From Chryseobacterium gleum (GTDB lineage: Bacteria > Bacteroidota > Bacteroidia > Flavobacteriales_C > GCA-002722245): a DNA stretch of 7,509 nt. The position numbers were made by a program, and so were the translations under genes. Below, one piece after another: positions 1 through 4,888 of the stretch (positions are counted from its first letter, which is position 1; each line of letters begins with the position of its first letter). The stretch lies in the NCBI GenBank assembly GCA_945903925.1, contig CAMDPJ010000113.1, positions 1 to 7,509 on the forward strand. The letters are read 5' to 3'. The notes beneath the pieces are model-generated. The model saw only the letters and a list, made by a program, of their open reading frames with translations, was not told the origin of the DNA and did no database searches.

Positions 1-175
1 ACATCGATAACTCCTCAGCATCAATGTTGCTTTTCGTAGTTATATTCACCTTGTTTTTTCGCAACAAAAATTGCTCATCAGGCACGAAATGAGTGGATTT
101 ACAAGCGCCAAGCAAAAGCAGGTGCAGCAGGAGAAATAGTCGTGTATTAAATTTTCTTTGATTCAAGGGATGCAA
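1..175 (-). CDS. N-terminus of BamA/TamA-like outer membrane lipoprotein (partial)
   Basis: The minus strand has an open frame from position 175 that runs off the left edge after about 58 codons. It encodes a short basic N-terminus, a leucine-rich hydrophobic core (residues 13-22) and a lipobox LGAC with Cys25, so it should be a signal peptidase II lipoprotein. Directly after the cysteine comes KSTHFVPDEQFLLRKNKV, which resembles the start of Bacteroidota Omp85 (BamA/TamA-family) proteins, typically C-S-T-T-x-x-V-P-D-x-E-Y-L-L. From memory, this family often lies divergent to a TrmH methyltransferase gene, as here. The likely role is outer membrane protein insertion or translocation, but the POTRA and barrel domains are outside the window. 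There is no in-frame ATG, so the start is TTG at 175 or TTG at 166. The lipoprotein signal is seen directly; the family is inferred from about 30 residues. Confidence 0.72.
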   Translation of the reverse strand, partial: MHPLNQRKFNTRLFLLLHLLLLGACKSTHFVPDEQFLLRKNKVNITTKSNIDAEELSM

Positions 176-183
176 TTCTTTGT

Positions 184-216
184 CAAAATAAGCTAATTTT
201 AGCCGTAATATGCAAA
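184..216 (-). promoter_or_regulatory. Possible promoter of the leftward lipoprotein gene
   Basis: On the minus strand TTTG (complement of 213-216) is followed after 21 bases by TTATTTTG (complement of 184-191). This fits the Bacteroidota pattern TTTG-N(17-23)-TAnnTTTG with one mismatch. The predicted transcription start near 177 would leave almost no leader before the TTG codon at 175. The upstream element overlaps the first codons of the divergent methyltransferase gene. Confidence 0.4.
194..201 (+). promoter_or_regulatory. Possible -7 box of the TrmH-family gene
   Basis: TAATTTTA matches the Bacteroidota -7 consensus TAnnTTTG except at the last base. It ends 8 bases before the ATG at 210, so the transcript would be leaderless or nearly so. 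No convincing -33 TTTG is found at the normal distance; the TTTG at 179-182 is only 11 bases away. The same decamer, TAATTTTAGC, recurs upstream of the monooxygenase gene at 4844-4853. Confidence 0.35.
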
Positions 217-962
217 CACTGTCAAAGAATAAAATTTCTCATATCACTTCCTTACAGCAAAAGAAGTACAGAACAGAGTATAATGAGTTTTTGGTGGAGG
301 GCAAAAAAAGCGTGCAAGATTTTTTACGCTCGGGTTTTGAGGCCTCTTGTTTAGTGATAGCTCACGAAGAATTACTTGATTCAATTGATGTAAATGATGA
401 AATGGTTTTTTTAGCTGCCGATAAGGATCGTCAGAAAATATCAGCATTAAGCACTGCGCCCGCAATGATGGCCGTTTTTAAAATGCCACAGTATCAAAAA
501 GAGCCGAATTGGAAAAATACTTTCTCATTGGTGTTAGATGGAGTGCGCGACCCTGGTAACTTAGGTGCTATTGTTAGAACTGCCGATTGGTTTGGTATTC
601 AACATGTTTTTTGCTCGTTAGATTGTGTAGATTGCTTTAATCCTAAGGTGGTTCAAGCAACGATGGGTTCCTTAGCAAGGGTTAAAATTCATTATCTCGA
701 TTTATCTGTTTTGATGAAAGAGGCAGTTCAAGAAAAATCTTTTCCAATAATGGGCGCTTATATGGAAGGCGAAAATGTGAACGATTTTAAGTTCGCTGGA
801 GCAGGTTTTTTGGTGATGGGTAATGAGTCGGAAGGCATTAGAAACGACATCGCTCCTTTCATTTCTCAAAAAATTTCTATCCCAAAATCGAGTTCCTCAA
901 TTGCCGAATCGCTCAATGTTTCTGTGGCAACTGCCATTTTGTGCCATTCGTTAACAAGGTGA
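210..962 (+). CDS. TrmH/SpoU-family RNA 2'-O-methyltransferase
   Basis: This 250-residue protein is a SAM-dependent methyltransferase of the SPOUT class, expected to methylate a ribose 2'-OH in rRNA or tRNA in the cytoplasm. Residues 1-90 form the usual N-terminal substrate-binding domain, with the typical opening around the FLVEGKKSV stretch (27-35). The catalytic knot domain carries all three motifs. Motif 1 is DPGNLGAIVRTADWFG (114-129) with Asn117 and Arg123. Motif 2 is VMGNESEGI (202-210) with Asn205 and Glu206. Motif 3 is IPKSSSSIAESLNVSVA (224-240). Length is normal and the gene appears intact. It could correspond to the RlmB/TrmH/MRM3-like group; the exact target nucleotide cannot be read from the sequence. 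The ATG at 210 gives the family's usual N-terminus. It is divergent from the lipoprotein gene, separated by 34 bp. Confidence 0.93.
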   Translation: MQTLSKNKISHITSLQQKKYRTEYNEFLVEGKKSVQDFLRSGFEASCLVIAHEELLDSIDVNDEMVFLAADKDRQKISALSTAPAMMAVFKMPQYQKEPNWKNTFSLVLDGVRDPGNLGAIVRTADWFGIQHVFCSLDCVDCFNPKVVQATMGSLARVKIHYLDLSVLMKEAVQEKSFPIMGAYMEGENVNDFKFAGAGFLVMGNESEGIRNDIAPFISQKISIPKSSSSIAESLNVSVATAILCHSLTR

Positions 963-977
963 TGTTTATTAATAAAC

Positions 978-1008
978 TTGACAAATACTGTTCATCTTTA
1001 TACTTTAG
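978..1008 (+). promoter_or_regulatory. Possible promoter of the small helical protein gene
   Basis: TTG at 978-980 is followed after 20 bases by TACTTTAG (1001-1008), close to TAnnTTTG. Transcription would begin near 1015, about 17 bases before ATG 1032. This argues that the in-frame TTG at 978 is a promoter element rather than the start codon. Confidence 0.4.
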
Positions 1009-1031
1009 TCGAAAGTCAAAACGTAATTTTA

Positions 1032-1241
1032 ATGGAAATCAAAACCACTTTTCAATACCTCGAGGTATTAGACAGTATAGCTGAAATTATTGATGCGCAA
1101 CCTATTACACCCGAATTAAGACAGAAGTTGAAAGGCTTAATGTCGGCAGTTCACGATTTTGAAAAGCATGCACTTAAAGCAGAATCGGCGCAACAAAGAT
1201 TAATAGACACCTTCTTAAGCGAGCGCTATTTGTTCAATTAA
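1032..1241 (+). CDS. Small helical protein of unknown function
   Basis: This 69-residue acidic protein starts at ATG 1032 and I do not recognise it. An in-frame TTG at 978 would add 18 residues, but those look less protein-like and overlap a plausible promoter. The body (residues 1-65) is predicted all-helical, with heptad-like hydrophobic spacing in FQYLEVLDSIAEIIDA and in LRQKLKGLMSAVHDFEKHAL. A PITPEL segment forms a likely turn between two long helices. There is no signal peptide, membrane segment, cysteine pair or DNA-binding motif. It would be a small cytosolic coiled-coil or helical hairpin protein. It lies 69 bp after the methyltransferase gene and 91 bp before the ApbE-like gene, so it may be its own unit or a downstream passenger. 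Codon use looks like that of its neighbours. Confidence 0.65.
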   Translation: MEIKTTFQYLEVLDSIAEIIDAQPITPELRQKLKGLMSAVHDFEKHALKAESAQQRLIDTFLSERYLFN

Positions 1242-1307
1242 TTCTCTTTATTAACATTCCTTGATAACTTCCTTCGCCTAAGGCAGTGCTTTTTCACTAA
1301 CTTAATT

Positions 1308-1315
1308 TAAATTAG
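1308..1315 (+). promoter_or_regulatory. Possible -7 box of the ApbE-like/mazG unit
   Basis: TAAATTAG differs at one conserved position from TAnnTTTG and lies 17 bases before the ATG at 1333. It forms part of a perfect 12-bp AT palindrome (1303-1314, TAATTTAAATTA). No good TTTG is present at the -33 distance, so support is weak. Confidence 0.25.
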
Positions 1316-1332
1316 AGCCCTAGCACCTTTAA

Positions 1333-2505
1333 ATGAATAGAAAAACACTGATAATCATTTTTGTTTCTGTCTTTGCGGCAGTTTCATTATTTTGGTTTTT
1401 TATATTCCCTTCTTTTGCAGGTTTGATTTTAGAAGAACCAAAGCAACAAAAATTATTTGAAGTGAAATCGAAAGCTATGGGCTTCGATTATTATGTAAAG
1501 TATTACGACATCAATCAGGCAGATATTCAAAAAGGAATCGACAGTATTTTCAAAGCAGTAGAGGCGTCTGTATCTGTAAAAAATCCGAATTCAGTCGTTT
1601 CTAAATTTAACAATACCGACTCTTGTATTCAGGTAGATGGTGTGTTTTTGGATTTGTTTTTTAGTTCAGATGATGTTTACGAATGCACCAATGTCGCTTT
1701 CGATCCAACAGTTTATACTTTATCGCGATTGTGGGGATACGGTGAGAAGGGATTGAGTGCTTTAGATACTCTTTTTCCTAATGTAAGCGACGCTCACATG
1801 CGAGATTCATTGATTTTAGAATATGTGGATTCTGCTTCAGCTGAATTAGATGACCACATGGGCTTCTACAAAATTAAAATTGATGGTGACATTTTAAAAA
1901 CCGCTGATTTAAATGGTCGTCAGGAGAATTATGCTTGTAAAAATGATAGCTTGCTAAAAGTCGATTTTAGTGCCATTATTAGAGGCTACTTGGTAGATGA
2001 AATTTTTGATTATTTGTTTTACAAAAAGAAATTGAGGAATTTTTTGGTCACTGTAGGCGGACAAACACTTGTAGCCGGAAGTAAACCCGATGGCAGCCGA
2101 TGGTTGGTAGAAGTGAAAGATTTATTTGGCAAAGAAGGTTCTACTAAATTTCATTTGAATAGCGATTTTGCGAGTATGGCTATTTGTGAGAATTATAACA
2201 ATGCAGTAAAAATTGGAGATGAAGTAATTGCTAAAACTTTTGATCCGCGTAAGTATTTGCCGGTGAACAATGGTATGCAAACGGTTATTGTTTTCGGACA
2301 AGAGGGCTTTAAGGCAGAAGCCTTTGCTACGGCGTTAATGGTAATGGGCCCCAACGAAGCACGCGATTTCGTAGAAGTGAATCCAACAGAAACACTAGAA
2401 ACTTACTTCTTATACAAAGACGAAAAAGGCGTGCTGCAAACCTACGCTTCACCCGGTGTAGCAGAGATATTGGCCGCAGATGAAGTGAAGAAATCTCAAG
2501 AATAA
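1333..2505 (+). CDS. ApbE-like protein, membrane-anchored and lacking signature residues
   Basis: This 390-residue protein has one N-terminal membrane segment (about residues 5-32) with a periplasmic domain after it. The fold is that of ApbE, the Mg-dependent FAD:protein FMN transferase that attaches FMN covalently to Thr or Ser of proteins such as Nqr/Rnf subunits. Family landmarks in order: SKAMGFDYYVKY (46-57), FDPTVYTLSRLWGYG (123-137), VDFSAIIRGYLVD (210-222), VTVGGQ (239-244), FDPRKYLP (303-310) and AEAFATALMVMG (328-339). Several usual signature residues are changed. MGT is MGF51, AKG is IRG218, GGE is GGQ244, the His three residues before the DP motif is Lys301, and the metal-ligand Asp of the DAxxT motif is Glu329 (Thr333 is kept). 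There is also extra sequence between about 140 and 208, making it longer than the usual roughly 340 residues. It may be inactive, repurposed or a divergent enzyme. No frameshift is seen. mazG follows 9 bp downstream. Confidence 0.82.
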   Translation: MNRKTLIIIFVSVFAAVSLFWFFIFPSFAGLILEEPKQQKLFEVKSKAMGFDYYVKYYDINQADIQKGIDSIFKAVEASVSVKNPNSVVSKFNNTDSCIQVDGVFLDLFFSSDDVYECTNVAFDPTVYTLSRLWGYGEKGLSALDTLFPNVSDAHMRDSLILEYVDSASAELDDHMGFYKIKIDGDILKTADLNGRQENYACKNDSLLKVDFSAIIRGYLVDEIFDYLFYKKKLRNFLVTVGGQTLVAGSKPDGSRWLVEVKDLFGKEGSTKFHLNSDFASMAICENYNNAVKIGDEVIAKTFDPRKYLPVNNGMQTVIVFGQEGFKAEAFATALMVMGPNEARDFVEVNPTETLETYFLYKDEKGVLQTYASPGVAEILAADEVKKSQE

Positions 2506-2514
2506 ATTTTCCTT

Positions 2515-3279
2515 ATGCAAGAAAAATTAAAAGCCTTTGAGCGTCTTTTGGTAATCATTGACGAGCTTAGAGAGAAGTGTCCGTGGGACAAAAAACAAAC
2601 CTTAGAATCTCTTCGTCATTTGACTATTGAAGAAACTTATGAGTTGTGCGATGCCATTTTAGATAAAGATATGGAGGGCATCAAAGGCGAGTTGGGCGAC
2701 TTGTTTTTACACTTGGTTTTTTATGCTAAAATAGCTTCAGAGACAAAACATTTTGATATTGCAGATGTGTTGAATGGCGTTTGCGAAAAACTAATTCACC
2801 GTCATCCACACATCTATGGAGATGTGAAAGTAGAAAACGAAGAAGATGTTAAAAGAAATTGGGAGCAACTAAAATTACAAGAAGGAAAGAAGTCTGTTTT
2901 ACAAGGTGTTCCATCATCTTTGCCTGCTTTGGTGAAGGCAACACGTATTCAAGATAAAGCGCGCGGAGTAGGATTTGATTGGGACAATAAATCGCAAGTG
3001 TGGGATAAAGTGCAAGAAGAAATTGCAGAGTTTCAGCACGAAGAAAAACAAGGCGATTTACAAAAAATGGAAGACGAGTTTGGCGATGTTTTATTCTCTA
3101 TGGTAAACTACGCTCGCTTCGTAGGTATCAATCCCGAAGATGCTTTAGAGCGCACTAATAAAAAATTCATTCAGCGTTTCACGTTCTTGGAAGAAGAAGT
3201 AAATAAGCAGGGTAAAAATATGAAGGATATGAGTTTGAGCGAGATGGAAGAGATTTGGCAAAAGGCCAAAAAGAAATAG
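2515..3279 (+). CDS. mazG: MazG nucleoside triphosphate pyrophosphohydrolase
   Basis: This cytosolic all-alpha NTP pyrophosphatase hydrolyses (d)NTPs to NMP and pyrophosphate, removing abnormal nucleotides. The 254-residue length and two tandem MazG domains match the housekeeping family. Domain 1 opens with the hallmark LREKCPWDKKQTLESLRHLT (18-37). Its metal-binding motif EETYE (39-43) is followed by ELGD (59-62), giving Glu39, Glu40, Glu43, Glu59 and Asp62. Domain 2 has EEIAEF (168-173) and EDEFGDVLF (186-194), including Glu168, Glu169, Glu172, Glu188 and Asp191. The linker KATRIQDKARGVGFDW (141-156) is typical. All catalytic residues appear intact. ATG 2515 gives the expected start. It lies 9 bp after the ApbE-like gene and is probably cotranscribed with it; there is no obvious functional link. 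Confidence 0.96.
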   Translation: MQEKLKAFERLLVIIDELREKCPWDKKQTLESLRHLTIEETYELCDAILDKDMEGIKGELGDLFLHLVFYAKIASETKHFDIADVLNGVCEKLIHRHPHIYGDVKVENEEDVKRNWEQLKLQEGKKSVLQGVPSSLPALVKATRIQDKARGVGFDWDNKSQVWDKVQEEIAEFQHEEKQGDLQKMEDEFGDVLFSMVNYARFVGINPEDALERTNKKFIQRFTFLEEEVNKQGKNMKDMSLSEMEEIWQKAKKK

Positions 3280-3295
3280 TGAGAGTGAGAGTGAG
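3279..3295 (+). repeat. Short GTGAGA tandem repeat at the mazG stop
   Basis: GTGAGA is repeated 2.8 times with no mismatches, beginning at the last base of the mazG stop codon. It is short and could be chance or a slippage-prone tract. It does not alter the mazG frame. Confidence 0.5.
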
Positions 3296-3324
3296 TCATT
3301 GAAAACCAGTGCGTCATTGCCCGG

Positions 3325-3344
3325 AAGCGCTTGCGAAAGTGCTT
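3325..3344 (+). terminator. Possible hairpin terminator after mazG
   Basis: AAGCGCTT (3325-3332) pairs with AAGTGCTT (3337-3344), including one G-U pair, around a GCGA tetraloop of the stable GNRA class. The 3' side continues TGCTTAATT, a poor U-tract, so termination may be inefficient. It lies 45 bp after the mazG stop and is the only good hairpin there. It could also be part of a decayed palindromic repeat. Confidence 0.35.
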
Positions 3345-3519
3345 TGCTTAATTGGAAAATTCTAAATACATTTTATACTAAGGTAAACTGTAAAATCATA
3401 CTTAATATAGTATCTTCCTTTTCTTTTTTGTAACTAAGTATATAACCTTAGCGTTGCACCAACAATGCAATTGCAATTTATTACAAAAATGAAAAGTGCA
3501 ACTGGTAAATTCTTTAGGA

Positions 3520-3660
3520 ATGTTAGTCTATCAAAATAAATTAGACCAGATGGAGAAAGAAGTGGCAATGGATTTCTCCAATATTAATGAAGGTATATGT
3601 TGGCTTAAACTGTTAACCAAAAACGAGTTGGTGCACAGCGAAAAATTGGTGAAAAAATAG
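3520..3660 (+). pseudogene. Possible remnant of a four-helix-bundle protein gene
   Basis: An open frame of 46 codons runs from ATG 3520 to TAG 3658-3660. Its C-terminal half, NEGICWLKLLTKNELVHSEK, resembles the conserved WL-x-LL-x(3)-EL helix near the end of the four-helix-bundle family related to 23S rRNA intervening-sequence proteins, which are usually about 115-125 residues. The N-terminal two thirds of that family are absent, and the upstream in-frame sequence is closed by a TGA at 3490-3492. This suggests a decayed 3' fragment. A strong terminator follows 29 bp later, as after a real gene. The resemblance is judged by eye over about 20 residues; the stretch could instead be a chance frame or a small unrelated protein. 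Confidence 0.33.
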
Positions 3661-3689
3661 GGGGGAAGAGAGATGTGTGCAAGGGGGAG

Positions 3690-3718
3690 AAAACCCGACA
3701 ATAAGATTGTCGGGTTTT
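3690..3718. terminator. Strong hairpin terminator, two-way
   Basis: A perfect 13-bp stem (3690-3702 with 3706-3718) closes an AAG loop, and the run of T's at 3715-3720 makes a good intrinsic terminator on the plus strand. On the minus strand the stem is followed by TC-rich sequence after a short T run, so it can also serve the 42-residue lipoprotein gene ending at 3727. It lies between two converging transcripts. Confidence 0.9.
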
Positions 3719-3726
3719 TTCATGCC

Positions 3727-3855
3727 TTATATTTTCTCTACTTGTTGAATTGGCGCTTTGCCGTATGCCGGACAAACCTCATGGCTTGAAGCACAAGTAA
3801 ACATAGTTGCACTTGCTATTACTAATCCAAAAATATATTTGTATGTCTTTTTCAT
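3727..3855 (-). CDS. Small lipoprotein, 42 residues
   Basis: ATG 3855 opens a complete 42-codon frame on the minus strand ending in TAA at 3727-3729. Residues 1-20 form a signal peptide: MKKTYKY, then a hydrophobic core IFGLVIASATMF, then a lipobox-like M-F-T-C with Cys21. The mature part is only 22 residues, with CASSHEVCPAYGKAP at its start. I recall similar tiny Bacteroidota lipoproteins carrying a V-C-P-A-Y motif just after the lipidated cysteine; their function is unknown to me. The second cysteine (Cys28) could form a disulfide or bind a ligand. A -7 box (TATTTTTG) lies 17 bp upstream and a hairpin terminator lies immediately downstream, so it looks like a monocistronic gene. The lipobox is slightly unusual, with Phe-Thr before Cys, but Thr at -1 is tolerated in some Bacteroidota. 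Confidence 0.78.
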   Translation of the reverse strand: MKKTYKYIFGLVIASATMFTCASSHEVCPAYGKAPIQQVEKI

Positions 3856-3872
3856 ATTGTGTTATTAAGCAG

Positions 3873-3880
3873 CAAAAATA
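3873..3880 (-). promoter_or_regulatory. -7 box of the small lipoprotein gene
   Basis: The minus strand reads TATTTTTG, a perfect match to TAnnTTTG. The predicted start near 3866 leaves a leader of about 10 bases before ATG 3855. No clear TTTG is present at -33. Confidence 0.5.
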
Positions 3881-3947
3881 AATGATATATGTTAGTTTTA
3901 CCGACTAATACTTTATATTATTATTAACAATTCTTCGTGATTTGTTG

Positions 3948-3955
3948 TTAATTTG
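3948..3955 (+). promoter_or_regulatory. Possible -7 box of the TraB/GumN gene
   Basis: TTAATTTG matches TAnnTTTG at five of six conserved positions and ends 15 bases before ATG 3971. If correct, the in-frame TTG at 3953 is part of the promoter rather than the start codon. The -33 element is unclear. Confidence 0.35.
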
Positions 3956-3970
3956 AACCAAACTTCGCTC

Positions 3971-4846
3971 ATGAAAAACAATTTACCTGTCCTTTTTATA
4001 TTTTTCGTTTCGGCACTCTTTGCTCAGCAAAATTCATTGTTGTGGGAAATTTCAGGTAATGGAATTAATAAGCCATCGTACATTTATGGAACCATGCACC
4101 TTCGCGACAGCAGATTGTTTTGTTTTCCCGATTCGGCTCAGCAGAAATTAGACAGTTGTAATGTGCTGGCCCTAGAGGTAGTGATTGATTTTAAAGATTC
4201 TAAAGCATTAATGAATGCTATTTTGGTGCATGATGAAAATCAATATTTGTCGAAAATTCTTACCAAGCAGGAATATAAAAAGGTGAAAAAGGCGGTGAGA
4301 GAAAACTGCGATTTGGCAACATTTATTATAATCGACAAGATTCGTCCGCTTATGCTAGCCGCTTCATTAATGGAAGCGCAAATGAAAAACGATGTTAAGT
4401 ATCCAATGGATATTCAATTTCAGTTAAATGCGCAGGAACAAGGAAAAAGATTGTACTCTTTAGAAAGTGCTGCTTCTCAAATAGCAGTGCTCGATAAAAT
4501 TCCTTTGGCTATTCAAAAGCAAGAATTGCTTTCGGTAATAGATAGTATGCCACAAAATAAGGTGATGTTAGATAGTATGATACAAATGTATTTGCGTCAA
4601 GATTTAGAAGGTTTGCAGCAAGTGCCAGAAAGAGTGAGCGCCGAATTTGATTCGCTATGGCAAACAGAATTGATCGATAAAAGAAATGAAATTATGGTGA
4701 ATGGTATTAAAACATTGTTGCCAAATGGTAATGCATTTATCGCTATTGGCGCAGCACATTTGGGCGGAGAGAAAGGAATTGTTAATTTATTGAGAAAAGA
4801 GGGTTATGTGGTTAGACCTGTGTTTTCGTTGTGTAGCACAAGATAA
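3971..4846 (+). CDS. TraB/GumN family secreted protein (TIKI-like)
   Basis: This 291-residue protein starts at ATG 3971. The ATG is preferred to the TTG at 3953 because it places MKNN and a hydrophobic core (5-17) as a clean signal peptide ending near ALFAQ (15-19). The mature protein is a complete TraB/GumN domain, a family related to the metazoan TIKI metalloproteases. Landmarks are SLLWEISGNG (22-31), IYGTMH (38-43) with the first GxxH motif, the conserved Glu69 in LALEV, PMDIQF (145-150), LES (163-165), RNEIM (238-242) and GAAHLGG (260-266) with the second GxxH. These His and Glu residues are the presumed metal site, so peptidase-like activity in the periplasm is possible, but no substrate is known for the bacterial members. 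The predicted localisation is periplasmic, since there is no lipobox or second membrane segment. The next gene begins 42 bp downstream. Confidence 0.88.
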   Translation: MKNNLPVLFIFFVSALFAQQNSLLWEISGNGINKPSYIYGTMHLRDSRLFCFPDSAQQKLDSCNVLALEVVIDFKDSKALMNAILVHDENQYLSKILTKQEYKKVKKAVRENCDLATFIIIDKIRPLMLAASLMEAQMKNDVKYPMDIQFQLNAQEQGKRLYSLESAASQIAVLDKIPLAIQKQELLSVIDSMPQNKVMLDSMIQMYLRQDLEGLQQVPERVSAEFDSLWQTELIDKRNEIMVNGIKTLLPNGNAFIAIGAAHLGGEKGIVNLLRKEGYVVRPVFSLCSTR

Positions 4847-4851
4847 TTTTA
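4844..4851 (+). promoter_or_regulatory. Possible -7 box of the monooxygenase gene
   Basis: TAATTTTA overlaps the TAA stop codon of the TraB/GumN gene and matches TAnnTTTG except for the last base. Transcription would start near 4858, about 31 bases before ATG 4889. No good -33 element is seen, and read-through from the upstream gene is equally possible. Confidence 0.3.
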
Positions 4852-4888
4852 GCAGAACGATAAATATGAATCAGATGCATTGAAAATT

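Noticed and set aside
244..465. Open frame of 73 codons on the minus strand
   Set aside because: It lies wholly inside the methyltransferase gene on the other strand and shows no domain or signal; the TrmH motifs clearly mark the plus frame as coding.
1276..1284. GCCTAAGGC hairpin before the ApbE-like gene
   Set aside because: Only a 3-bp stem with a 3-base loop, too weak to call a terminator despite nearby T's.
3454..3475. Inverted TTGCA/TGCAA repeats and the palindrome TGCAATTGCA
   Set aside because: Short and AT-rich, with no gene start placed suitably; likely chance in noncoding sequence.
3280..3952. Mobile element, CRISPR array or riboswitch in the largest gap
   Set aside because: No terminal inverted repeats with target duplications, regularly spaced repeats, transposase motifs or recognisable riboswitch core were seen.
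4880..4888. TTG start nine bases upstream of the monooxygenase ATG
   Set aside because: It adds only three residues and has no ribosome binding site advantage over the ATG at 4889.
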